From Desulfovibrio sp. (GTDB lineage Bacteria; Desulfobacterota; Desulfovibrionia; Desulfovibrionales; Desulfovibrionaceae): 7,109 bases of DNA. Position 1 is the stretch's first letter; the number at the start of each line of letters is the position of its first letter. The notes under the pieces are model-generated. The model saw nothing but the letters and a program-made list of their open reading frames with translations, did not search any database and was not told the DNA's origin. This document shows positions 1 to 6,645 of the stretch, in pieces. The position numbers and the translations under genes were made by a program. The stretch lies in NCBI GenBank assembly GCA_003525525.1, contig DQED01000330.1, forward strand, positions 1-7,109, written 5' to 3'.

Positions 1-2
1 TC

Positions 3-887
3 TGCAGCGGGTGGATGTCGCAGCAGATCGCCAGCGCGAAGGCCCGCGCCCGCGCCCGCGCGACGAAAACCGGTTTCGCATCGGACGGCAAGGTCGCGGA
101 CACGGGGCTGGCGCCGGGCCAGGATGCGGCGCTCATGGAATCGCTTGGCAGGCTGACCGTCGGCATCGCCCAGGAGATCGCCTCACCCGTGCAGTACGTG
201 GGCGGCAACCTGGAATTTCTGGCCAACACCTTCGCCCGCATGATCGAGTCCCTGGACGGCCTGAGCGTGGCCGCCCTGCGCCTGGGCCAGGACGAGGGCG
301 GACTCGCCGCGGCCTTGGCCGAACTGCTCGACGACGAGGAACTGCGCTTTCTGCTCGAGGAGACGCCGGCGGCCATCCGCGAATCCCGGGAAGGGCTCGA
401 CCGCGTGGCCGCCTTGCTTCAGTCCCTGGGCAACTTCGCCCGCCAGGACACGGCGACGCCCCGGACCGTGGACGTTGTCGCCGTGCTGGAGGACGTCCTG
501 ACCCTCTCGCGCGGCGTCTGGAAATACGAGGCCGATGTGGCGACGGACATCGAGCCGGACCTGCCGGCCGTGGTCATGCCGCCGGTCGACCTGGGCCGGG
601 CGCTGCTGGTGCTGCTCGTGCGCGCGGCCAGGGCGATCCGGGAAAAGCTGGCCGGCAAGGGGGGCAAGGGGCGTATCGACGTCCTGATCCGCCGCGCCGG
701 CGAAGCCGTGGAGGTGGTCGTGCGCGACGACGGCGCGCGCTTCCCCATCGACCGCAGCCTCACCCTGGTGCGGGCCATGATGGGCCGGCGCAGGGCAGGA
801 TTCGAGGCCCTCGCCGGCGTGGACGGCGGCATCACGGTGGTTCTGACCCTGCCCCGCGCCCACGGCCCGGCCGCGTTGGGGGCGTGA
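3..887 (+). CDS. Degenerate histidine-kinase-like protein (possibly 5'-partial)
   Basis: The frame is open to the left window edge. The first ATG is at 15 (290 residues from there), but it has no convincing Shine-Dalgarno, so the true start may lie upstream. Numbering from that ATG, residues 8-18 are an Ala/Arg-rich basic stretch. Residues 40-61 match the DHp H-box of the GIAHEINTPIQYVGDNL-type kinases common in Desulfovibrio relatives, but read GIAQEIASPVQY, so the phosphoacceptor His is Gln53 (codon CAG, 171-173). Residues 190-281 correspond to a HATPase_c domain. The N-box reads LLVLLVRAARAI, with Arg203 where Asn normally binds Mg-ATP. The G1 box is DDGARF instead of DxGxG. The usual FxPFFTTK and GTGLGL lid and G2 segments are missing between G1 and the closing GGITVVLTLP. 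The fold is recognisable but kinase activity is unlikely. It may act as a dimerising or partner-binding pseudokinase. The downstream gene is co-oriented, but a hairpin separates them. Confidence 0.8.
   Translation, partial: CSGWMSQQIASAKARARARATKTGFASDGKVADTGLAPGQDAALMESLGRLTVGIAQEIASPVQYVGGNLEFLANTFARMIESLDGLSVAALRLGQDEGGLAAALAELLDDEELRFLLEETPAAIRESREGLDRVAALLQSLGNFARQDTATPRTVDVVAVLEDVLTLSRGVWKYEADVATDIEPDLPAVVMPPVDLGRALLVLLVRAARAIREKLAGKGGKGRIDVLIRRAGEAVEVVVRDDGARFPIDRSLTLVRAMMGRRRAGFEALAGVDGGITVVLTLPRAHGPAALGA
42..59 (+). repeat. Three tandem copies of GCCCGC
   Basis: Three exact hexamer copies encode three Ala-Arg pairs in the basic N-terminal stretch of the kinase-like protein. A repeat of this kind can change copy number by slippage. 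Here it probably only sets the length of a flexible, positively charged linker. Confidence 0.5.
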
Positions 888-888
888 C

Positions 889-909
889 CGGGCGCGGTTG
901 CGCCCGTTT
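889..909 (+). terminator. Terminator-like hairpin after the kinase-like gene
   Basis: A perfect 7-bp GC stem (889-895 pairing with 900-906) closes a GGTT tetraloop and is followed by TTT. It begins two bases after the kinase-like stop codon. The short U-tract makes it a weak or partial intrinsic terminator, so some read-through into the oxidoreductase gene is possible. Confidence 0.45.
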
Positions 910-926
910 GCATTGCCCGCTATCTT
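898..926 (+). promoter_or_regulatory. Weak sigma70-type promoter candidate for the oxidoreductase
   Basis: TTGCGC (898-903) and TATCTT (921-926) are separated by exactly 17 bases and lie about 50 bases before the oxidoreductase start. Each box only partly matches consensus, and the -35 box overlaps the hairpin of the preceding terminator candidate. This is suggestive only, since such matches occur by chance. Confidence 0.22.
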
Positions 927-964
927 CCGCGTTTGGCGTGCGGCCGTCACGGTCACGCGCCGCC

Positions 965-970
965 GGAGGA
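965..970 (+). promoter_or_regulatory. Ribosome binding site that fixes the oxidoreductase start
   Basis: GGAGGA lies three bases before the ATG at 974. The reading frame is open far upstream, back to about position 11, purely because of high GC content. This site decides that translation begins at 974 and that the upstream extension is not part of the protein. Confidence 0.8.
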
Positions 971-973
971 ACC

Positions 974-2929
974 ATGTCCCTGCCTGTCCGCGCCGTTCCC
1001 GTCACCTGCACCCGTGATTGCCCCAGCGCCTGCGGCCTGCTCGCCCATGTTGCGGGCGACCGTGTGGTCCGGCTGACCGGCAATCCCGACCATCCCGTCA
1101 ACCGGGGTACGTTGTGCCGCAAGGCCCCGGCCTTCCTGCGCCGGTTCTACAGCCCCGAACGGGTGCTTACCCCCCTTCGCCGCCGAAACGGCGCATGGGC
1201 GCGCGTCTCCTGGGACGAGGCCCTGGACGAACTGGCCGAGAAGCTCAAGGACGCCGTGGCGCGCCATGGCCCGGAGTCGATCCTCTACTACATGGGATTT
1301 GGCGAACGCACGGCGCTCAAGATCGTCAACGCCCGCTTTTTCAACCTGCTCGGCGGCGTGACCACCCTTGCCGGGACGCTCTGCGGCGGCACGGGCTACG
1401 CGGCCCAGAGTCTGGATTTCGGCCCGCGCGTCTCCCACGACCCGCTCGACCTGCAAAACGCCCGCACCATCGTGCTCTGGGGTCGCAATCCCGTGGCCAC
1501 CCAGCCGGGCCTGCTGGCGCATTTGCGCGACGCGAAAAAACGCGGCGCGCGTGTGCTCCTCATCGACCCGCGCCGCAGCGAATCCGTTACGCTCGCCGAC
1601 ATGCACCTGCGCGTGCGTCCCGGCCGCGACGCCTTTCTGGCCCTTGGCGCGGCGCGGCACATCCTGGACGCGGGCCTGGAGGACCGGGAATTCCTGTCGC
1701 GACGCTGCGACAACGTCGAGGCCTACCGCGCCCTGGCGCGGCGTTACACCCTGGAGGAGCTGGCCACGGCCTGCGACATCGCCGTACCCGACATCGTCGC
1801 GCTGGCCGAGGCCTACGTCGCCGGCCGGCCCACGGCCACGCTGCTCGGCTGGGGCCTGCACCGCTTCACGCTCGGGCATGAGATGGTGCGCGCCGTGGAC
1901 GCGCTCGGCGCGATTTCGGGCAACATCGGCCTGCCCGGCGGCGGCGTGTCCCAGGGCTTCGAGGAATGGGGGCCCTACGACTCCGGGCTGTGGGGCGAGG
2001 GACTCCATCCGCCGCGGCGCACGTTCCTCATGCCGCAGATCGGCCGGGAGATTCTCGAGGCCAAGGACCCGCCCGTTGCGGTGGCCGTGATCACGGCCGC
2101 CAATCCCGTGTGCATGGCTCCCAATTCTGATCTTGTGGCCAAGGCCCTCGACAGCGTGCCCTTCGTGGTCGACATGAACCTCTTTCTCGACGACACGGCC
2201 GACCACGCCGACCTTTTTTTGCCCTGCGCCGCCTTTTTCGAGCAGCGCGACCTCGTGGCGAGCTTCGGCCACAACCACGTGGGGCCGCTTTCGCCCGCCG
2301 CGCCCCCGCCCGGGGAGTGCCGCTCCCAGTTCGACATCTTCATGGATCTCGCCAGGCGGTTCCCCTTCGCCGGCGACTTCGTCAAGAGCGACGAAGACTG
2401 GCTGCGCCTGCTCATCCGGCCGCTTTTGGAAAAGGGCGTGGCCTGGGACGACCTCTGGCGCGGCCCGGTGCGCATCCCGGACGCGCCCATGACGCCGTGG
2501 CGGGACGGGACGTTCGCCACGCCAAACGGCCGTTTCCAGCTGCTCGCCGACGTCACGGGCTGCTCGGACTGCCGCCACGGCGCGCGCTATCCCTACCACC
2601 TGCTGACTCCGGGCGGGGCCGGGCATCTGTGTTCCGAGCGCGTGCCCGGCGACCACGGCGGCCCGGCGCAGCTGACCATGGCCACGGACGAGGCGACGCG
2701 GCTGGGGATCGCCGACGGCGGTCCGGCGCGCCTGACGAGCGAAGTGGGGGCGATGGAGGTCGTGGTGCGCCACGATCCGGGACTGCGGGCGGACGTGGTG
2801 GTGTGCGAGCGCGGCGGCTGGATCAAGGCCGGGCAGGGCGTCAACCGCGTCATCCCGGACATGGTCAGCGCCGTGGGCCAGGGCACGCCCTATTACGAGG
2901 CGCGGGCGGACGTCGAGAAGCTGCCTTAG
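974..2929 (+). CDS. Molybdopterin-dependent oxidoreductase, [4Fe-4S]-containing
   Basis: This is a 651-residue catalytic subunit of the DMSO reductase/formate dehydrogenase (MopB) superfamily, expected to bind bis-MGD molybdenum or tungsten cofactor and catalyse a two-electron redox reaction. Residues 12-48 carry the N-terminal [4Fe-4S] motif C12-x3-C16-x3-C20-x27-C48, followed by RKA. The central Molybdopterin domain contains GTLCGG, where Cys137 sits where a Mo-ligating residue is expected. It also has VLWGRNP, the LLIDPRRSES-type cofactor-binding stretch, and PGRDAFLALG. The last roughly 110 residues form the molydop_binding domain (TMATDEATRLGI and later VSAVGQGTPYYEA). No Tat or Sec signal is present, so the enzyme should be cytoplasmic. 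No ferredoxin-like subunit, membrane anchor or accessory gene lies beside it, so electron partner and substrate are unknown. The sequence lies nearer the polysulfide/thiosulfate reductase and unclassified MopB types than classical NAD-linked formate dehydrogenase, but I cannot assign a substrate. Confidence 0.92.
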   Translation: MSLPVRAVPVTCTRDCPSACGLLAHVAGDRVVRLTGNPDHPVNRGTLCRKAPAFLRRFYSPERVLTPLRRRNGAWARVSWDEALDELAEKLKDAVARHGPESILYYMGFGERTALKIVNARFFNLLGGVTTLAGTLCGGTGYAAQSLDFGPRVSHDPLDLQNARTIVLWGRNPVATQPGLLAHLRDAKKRGARVLLIDPRRSESVTLADMHLRVRPGRDAFLALGAARHILDAGLEDREFLSRRCDNVEAYRALARRYTLEELATACDIAVPDIVALAEAYVAGRPTATLLGWGLHRFTLGHEMVRAVDALGAISGNIGLPGGGVSQGFEEWGPYDSGLWGEGLHPPRRTFLMPQIGREILEAKDPPVAVAVITAANPVCMAPNSDLVAKALDSVPFVVDMNLFLDDTADHADLFLPCAAFFEQRDLVASFGHNHVGPLSPAAPPPGECRSQFDIFMDLARRFPFAGDFVKSDEDWLRLLIRPLLEKGVAWDDLWRGPVRIPDAPMTPWRDGTFATPNGRFQLLADVTGCSDCRHGARYPYHLLTPGGAGHLCSERVPGDHGGPAQLTMATDEATRLGIADGGPARLTSEVGAMEVVVRHDPGLRADVVVCERGGWIKAGQGVNRVIPDMVSAVGQGTPYYEARADVEKLP

Positions 2930-2946
2930 GCGTCCGGCGGCAAGCG

Positions 2947-4821
2947 CTACTGCGCGGGCGGCGCGTCCGCTGCCCGGGTCGCGCCGGGGGCCTGGGCGGT
3001 ACGGCGGTAGACGCATGCGCCGAAACGGTCGTCCGTCATGGGACGCGCGCCGATGACCGCCCTTTCTTCGTAATGCTCCGCAAGGAACTGCGCGAGCTCC
3101 CGGGCATAGCCCTTCCCGAAAAAGCCATACCCGTATTCGGCCGTCACGCGGTGGAGCAGGATGATCCACGTCGGGGGATGGGCGCGAAACGCCGCGAGGA
3201 TATGGTCTTTCCCGTACTGGAGCCACTCCGGGGGCATCAGCGTGCTGTAGGGCGTCGCATTGGCGTAGCCGCCCAGGAAATTGAGCATGGCGCCCTCGGG
3301 CAGCACGGCCACGGTGTCGTCCGGTTTCGCTTCCCGGCGCAGAAACGCCAGGGTCTGGGCCATGACAGGGCCGCGTTGGCCGGCCTGCATCGTCCCGAGG
3401 GGGCCGGCGACCCGGACGTTTTGTTGCCGCAGGTGCGCGTCCGAGAAGCGGAGCAGCGGCCAGGGCAGGACGAGGCAAAAGGCCATGGCGGCTGCAGCCG
3501 CGCCGTGGCCTGCGGCGGCGCTCGGGAACAGCCCGGGAAAATCCCTGACGGCGGCGACGATGAAGACAAGGGCGGCCGGGACGAGCAGCAACGCGCCGTA
3601 GTGCAGCAGGTTGGGATTGAGGAAAATCTTCAAGGTCAGTGCCGACGCGGCCGCGCACAGGGCCGCCGTCGCGACGAGGGCGGCGTCGTAGGGAGTTTTC
3701 CTGGCAAGGGCCCTGACGCATAGATAGGCCAGGAACATGGGCAGCAGAAACGGCCAGGCCCTCGGGAGCGCCAGGAACAACGAGGTCTTTTGCACGGGGG
3801 AGAGCAGGGCGTAGGTGGCGCAAAGAAACACCGGGGGAAACAGGGCGCGCAGCCAGGGGGGGGGCATCCTGGAAGCGAGCAGTCCGAGGCTGGCGCAATA
3901 GGCCGCAAGGCCGAGGTGCAGCAGGACGGCCACGCCCGCCGCGAGGGCGTTTTGGACCGGGGCGTCCATTCCCGTGACGCGCTGGTAAAAGGGCAGTCGG
4001 CTGATGGATGCGTTCGCGGTCATTTTCCACATGGCGCACATGCCGGCGAGGGCCTCGGATGCCGGCATGGACAGGGAGAGGGCCGCCAGCGCGACGACGG
4101 GCGGGAGCAGTGCGCCAAACCCCGTGGCGGCGAGCGCTTTCCCCGCGTTTCCCCGGACTTCGGGAGCGCGCGCCATGGCGAGGAAGAGCCCGATGCCGAC
4201 CCCGGCCGTGATGCCGAGCGCCGTTTCGGGCTTGGTCAGCAACCCCGCACCCACGACCAGGCCGCACCAAAAGCCCCTGACGGGCGACGGCCGTTGCGCG
4301 AAGCGCAGGACCAGGGTCAGACCGATGAAAAGCAGCAGCAGGCCGTGCGTCAATTCGTGTGAATAGGGTGTCACCCAGTTGTAGTTGTCGATCTCCAGGG
4401 CGGCGTTGAAGGCCGACGTGGCCAGGAAGAAATACAGCGCGACGCTGGCGCAGGCCGGCGAGGCCATGCGCCGTATGAGACGCCAGAGGAGCACGGACGC
4501 GATGCCGAGGACGGCGATGTTGCAGGCGAGGAGCGTCGTCAGGTTGGCCCCGGCCAGGAACATGGCCAGCCCATTGATATAAGGTGAGAGAGGGCCGTTG
4601 AAATAGGCTAGGTCGCGGTAGAGGGCTTCGCCCTGGCTTAAGCGCCAGGCGATGTAGAGTTCCCGGCCGAAATCGATCTGGATGTCGCCAAAGCGGCCCC
4701 AGTTGCGCCAAAGAAAGAAGGATGCGGCGCACAGCAGGAGCAGCGGAAAGACGCCGGCGCTCGTGCGCGGATCGCGGAAGCATCGTTTCCACAGCGGCTG
4801 CTGTTGCATAGGGTCGGGCAT
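2947..4821 (-). CDS. Polytopic membrane GT-C glycosyltransferase-like protein (GT39/ArnT-type)
   Basis: This 624-residue inner-membrane protein has about ten or more hydrophobic segments, the first at residues 22-38. The first extracytoplasmic loop (47-84) has the GT-C hallmark: DFGRE (Asp50, Glu54), then WRLSQGEALYRDL and NGPLSPYING. This resembles PMT/ArnT-like enzymes, which move sugars from polyprenyl-phosphate donors on the periplasmic face. A second acidic loop, EIDNYNW (143-149), and LTKPET (195-200) are also typical. After about residue 460 a soluble C-terminal domain follows, with VAVLPEGAMLNFLGGY and a PPTWIILLHR strand. Donor and acceptor are not predictable, and no other polysaccharide genes are visible nearby. 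The ATG at 4821 has only a weak AGG next to it; a second in-frame ATG at 4809 is possible. Base composition by eye is somewhat less GC-rich than in its neighbours. It converges on the oxidoreductase gene. Confidence 0.8.
   Translation of the reverse strand: MPDPMQQQPLWKRCFRDPRTSAGVFPLLLLCAASFFLWRNWGRFGDIQIDFGRELYIAWRLSQGEALYRDLAYFNGPLSPYINGLAMFLAGANLTTLLACNIAVLGIASVLLWRLIRRMASPACASVALYFFLATSAFNAALEIDNYNWVTPYSHELTHGLLLLFIGLTLVLRFAQRPSPVRGFWCGLVVGAGLLTKPETALGITAGVGIGLFLAMARAPEVRGNAGKALAATGFGALLPPVVALAALSLSMPASEALAGMCAMWKMTANASISRLPFYQRVTGMDAPVQNALAAGVAVLLHLGLAAYCASLGLLASRMPPPWLRALFPPVFLCATYALLSPVQKTSLFLALPRAWPFLLPMFLAYLCVRALARKTPYDAALVATAALCAAASALTLKIFLNPNLLHYGALLLVPAALVFIVAAVRDFPGLFPSAAAGHGAAAAAMAFCLVLPWPLLRFSDAHLRQQNVRVAGPLGTMQAGQRGPVMAQTLAFLRREAKPDDTVAVLPEGAMLNFLGGYANATPYSTLMPPEWLQYGKDHILAAFRAHPPTWIILLHRVTAEYGYGFFGKGYARELAQFLAEHYEERAVIGARPMTDDRFGACVYRRTAQAPGATRAADAPPAQ
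2955..2976. terminator. GC hairpin at the convergent gene ends
   Basis: A 9-bp stem with one G-T wobble (2955-2963 with 2968-2976) and a four-base loop begins 26 bases after the oxidoreductase stop, inside the last codons of the convergent membrane-protein gene. No T-tract follows on either strand, so it may slow polymerase or protect the 3' end rather than act as a classical terminator. Confidence 0.25.
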
Positions 4822-4990
4822 CCTGGAGAAGCGGCGTTGCGTACGGGAAAACGCGGGTCATGCGGAAACGGCCGCGCCTCCGTGGGCAGGCCGGCATCCG
4901 ATCCGTTGCGTCGCCGGCTGGTATGTTGTCTGGCCGGATGTATACGCAAGGGCACGGCCTGTCAAAGAGGCGCGGCGCGTGAAGTGCGTC
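4822..4990 (-). other. Intergenic region between cbiL and the glycosyltransferase gene
   Basis: This is the longest non-coding stretch in the window (169 bases). It contains the promoter candidate described separately and an implied leader of about 110 bases. That leader includes two GCCGGC elements (4890-4895 and 4913-4918) that could pair as a 6-bp stem. I see no B12-box, no recognisable riboswitch core, no convincing terminator after cbiL and no supported small ORF. Confidence 0.5.
4939..4965 (-). promoter_or_regulatory. Sigma70-type promoter candidate for the glycosyltransferase gene
   Basis: On the minus strand a perfect TTGACA -35 box (4965-4960) is followed after 15 bases by TATACA (4944-4939). 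Both elements are close to consensus, but the spacer is two bases shorter than ideal. It lies just past the cbiL stop and would start transcription near 4932. This suggests the membrane-protein gene has its own promoter rather than being the last gene of the cbiL operon. Confidence 0.45.
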
Positions 4991-5707
4991 TCAGCCCTTG
5001 CGCTTGACCAGGCACAGCGAAAGGTAGTGCGGTTTTTCCGGGGCCTTTTCCAGGTCGCGCTCCACGGCCTCGCCCGGATGCCCCAGGCGCGTGACGAAGG
5101 TCGTGCGCCCGGCCAGGCCCAGGGCGCCAAGCAGCGCGCGCAACCGGGGGAAGTGGCGGTAGGCTTTGAGGATCACGGCGTTGTCCGCGGCGCAAAGCGC
5201 CCGCTCCAGCCGGCCGTTGTCGTCGATGCCCGAGGCCACGAGCAGGTTCTCGCCCGCCTCGGCCAGCACGTCGCCCGTGGCCGCGGCCGCGGCCTGGAAC
5301 GAGGTGATTCCCGGCACGATCGCGACCGGAAGCCCGGGCAGGAGCCCGCGCAGGCGCGGCAGCACGTAGCCGAAGGTGCTGTAGAGCATGGGGTCGCCCA
5401 GGGTGACGAAGGCGGCGTCGCGCCCGGAAGCGAGCTCCGCCGCCATGGCCGCGGCGTTTTGCGTCCAGGCCGCTTCCAGGGCGTCCGCGTCGCGGGTCAT
5501 GGGAAAGGGCAGCCGGGTCACGTCCGTGCCTGCGGGCAGGTGGGGCCGGATGATGGCCTCGGCGATGGAGTAGTCGTTCTTGCTCGACGAGGCGGCGAAG
5601 ACCGTCGCGCCGCCGCCGAGGATCTTGGCGGCCTTGAACGTGAGCAACTCCGGGTCGCCGGGGCCGACGCCGATGCCGTAGAGCGTGCCGCAGGGCGTCG
5701 CCGTCAT
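4991..5707 (-). CDS. cbiL: Cobalt-factor II / precorrin-2 C20-methyltransferase
   Basis: The 238-residue product is a usual-length CbiL/CobI. It transfers a methyl group from S-adenosylmethionine to C20 of the early corrin intermediate in cobalamin synthesis, in the cytoplasm. In an anaerobe the expected substrate is cobalt-factor II (cobalt-sirohydrochlorin); the aerobic homologue CobI uses precorrin-2. Tetrapyrrole-methylase motifs are clear: GIGVGPGDPELLT (11-23), PFPMT (67-71), TLGDPMLYSTF (102-112), VPGITSFQAAAAATG (131-145) and ILKAYRHF (179-186). GDPMLYSTF and the long DPELLT opening favour C20 methyltransferase over CobM, CobJ or CobA. Its ATG overlaps the stop of the upstream binding-protein gene in an ATGA arrangement. 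A strong AAGGAGG (5715-5721) lies seven bases before the start. Translational coupling with a transporter operon is therefore likely. No defect is visible. Confidence 0.93.
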   Translation of the reverse strand: MTATPCGTLYGIGVGPGDPELLTFKAAKILGGGATVFAASSSKNDYSIAEAIIRPHLPAGTDVTRLPFPMTRDADALEAAWTQNAAAMAAELASGRDAAFVTLGDPMLYSTFGYVLPRLRGLLPGLPVAIVPGITSFQAAAAATGDVLAEAGENLLVASGIDDNGRLERALCAADNAVILKAYRHFPRLRALLGALGLAGRTTFVTRLGHPGEAVERDLEKAPEKPHYLSLCLVKRKG

Positions 5708-6645
5708 GGCCGCGCCTCCTTTTTGGCGTCGCCGGCAAGGAGCGTGGCCAGCGCCTCGGCCGCGTCCACGCTGCCGGGGCCCGGGCGGGAGTAGAGCGCC
5801 TCGTCGACGAGGAAGGCCCGGCCGTTTTTGACGCAGGGCAGGGCGGCGTATTCCGGCCGCTCGGTCATGGGCCGCGCCTCGGGGTTCATGGGGCCGCGCT
5901 GGGTCAGGCAGACGTCCGGGGCCAGGCGCAGCAGTTCCTCGTCGGCCAGGCGCACGATCTTCTTTTCCGCCGTTACGGCGTTTTCCCCGCCCGCGGCCGC
6001 GATGACCGCATCGACCATGGAGCCCTTGCCCGCGGCGAGCAGGCTGCCGGAGCGGACCTCGAAAAAGACCTTGGACCGCGCCTTGCCCGCCGCCTTGGCG
6101 ACCAGGGCGGCCAGGCGTTCCTGCAGGGCGGCGACGAGGCTGTCTGCCGCCTCCTTCGCGCCCGTAAGCGTGCCGATGCGCAGGATGGCGGCGTAGAGTC
6201 CGGGGAAATCCGTGACGGAAAAGACCGCCACGGGCACGCCCAGGCGCGAAAGGGCCTCCACGGCCTGCTCGGCCTCGCCGCGCCCGGCCATTTGCAGCAC
6301 GAGGTCGGGCTTGACCGCGAGGACGCGCTCGAGGTTTGGCCGCATGTGCGTCCCGATCACCGGCAGGGCGGCGATGGAGGGCGGCGTGGCGTCGGCCTCG
6401 GTGCGGGCCACGATGCGGTCCGCCATCCCCATGCCGGCCAGGATCTCGTTGAACGCGCCGTAGAGCGCGACCACGCGCGTGGCCGGTTGGGGCAGGACGA
6501 TTTCGCGCCCGGCGTCATCGGTGACGGAGACCGTCGCCCGCGCCGGGGACGCCGTGAGAAAGACGAGCAGGCACAGGGCCAGGCACGGCCAGCGCCTGCG
6601 GCAGGCCGCTTCGCGGGTGGGCGACGACCAGGATGTCGGTGTCAT
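5704..6645 (-). CDS. ABC transporter periplasmic substrate-binding protein (BtuF/FepB-type)
   Basis: This 313-residue Peripla_BP_2 (cluster A-II) protein captures a metal chelate, corrinoid or tetrapyrrole in the periplasm for the neighbouring ABC transporter. It has a long, basic signal peptide: an n-region with REAACRRR, a hydrophobic core LALCLLVFL, and a likely cleavage after SPARA (residue 37). No valid lipobox is present. The mature protein opens with VTDDAGREIVLPQPATRVVAL, the standard family beginning. PNLERVLAVKPDLVL, and LADEELLRLAPDV later on, carry the conserved Glu positions that dock on the permease. The ATG at 6645 has GAGGA (6649-6653) in front of it, and no later start would keep a signal peptide. 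This start lies 131 bases inside the upstream ATPase gene. Ligand identity cannot be read from the sequence; the cbiL partnership points to a corrinoid or tetrapyrrole, with siderophore or heme as alternatives. Confidence 0.88.
   Translation of the reverse strand: MTPTSWSSPTREAACRRRWPCLALCLLVFLTASPARATVSVTDDAGREIVLPQPATRVVALYGAFNEILAGMGMADRIVARTEADATPPSIAALPVIGTHMRPNLERVLAVKPDLVLQMAGRGEAEQAVEALSRLGVPVAVFSVTDFPGLYAAILRIGTLTGAKEAADSLVAALQERLAALVAKAAGKARSKVFFEVRSGSLLAAGKGSMVDAVIAAAGGENAVTAEKKIVRLADEELLRLAPDVCLTQRGPMNPEARPMTERPEYAALPCVKNGRAFLVDEALYSRPGPGSVDAAEALATLLAGDAKKEARP

Noticed and set aside
183..956. Minus-strand open frame antisense to the kinase-like gene
   Set aside because: His/Gln/Arg/Gly-rich shadow without domain similarity. 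The plus-strand frame has the recognisable DHp and HATPase remnants.
11..973. In-frame open extension upstream of the oxidoreductase, apparently giving a 972-residue fusion
   Set aside because: The extension is Arg/Gly/Pro-rich shadow translation of the kinase-like gene. A good GGAGGA plus ATG at 974 and the family-typical N-terminal Cys motif mark the real start.
2214..2220. Run of seven T as a possible terminator or slippage site
   Set aside because: It lies inside the oxidoreductase coding sequence (encoding part of DLFLPC), no stem precedes it, and the frame is intact on both sides.
2317..3723. Plus-strand open frame spanning the convergent junction
   Set aside because: It overlaps the oxidoreductase out of frame and the membrane protein in antisense, is Arg/Gly/Pro-rich, and has no domain or ribosome binding site.
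953..4897. Minus-strand open frame of about 1314 codons
   Set aside because: It runs antisense to the oxidoreductase and out of frame through the membrane-protein gene. Its composition is typical of GC-rich shadow frames and no domain is recognisable.
4822..4990. Cobalamin riboswitch in the cbiL-side intergenic region
   Set aside because: No B12-box core was seen, and the region is downstream of cbiL, in front of a glycosyltransferase gene. Any riboswitch for this operon would lie beyond the right edge.
4682..5794. Plus-strand open frame of 370 codons over cbiL
   Set aside because: It is antisense to cbiL, whose motifs are unmistakable, and its low-complexity composition fits a shadow.
6571..6588. 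Lipobox in the binding-protein signal peptide (LALC)
   Set aside because: The residue before Cys25 is Leu rather than Gly/Ala/Ser, and a normal SPARA cleavage site lies 12 residues further on.
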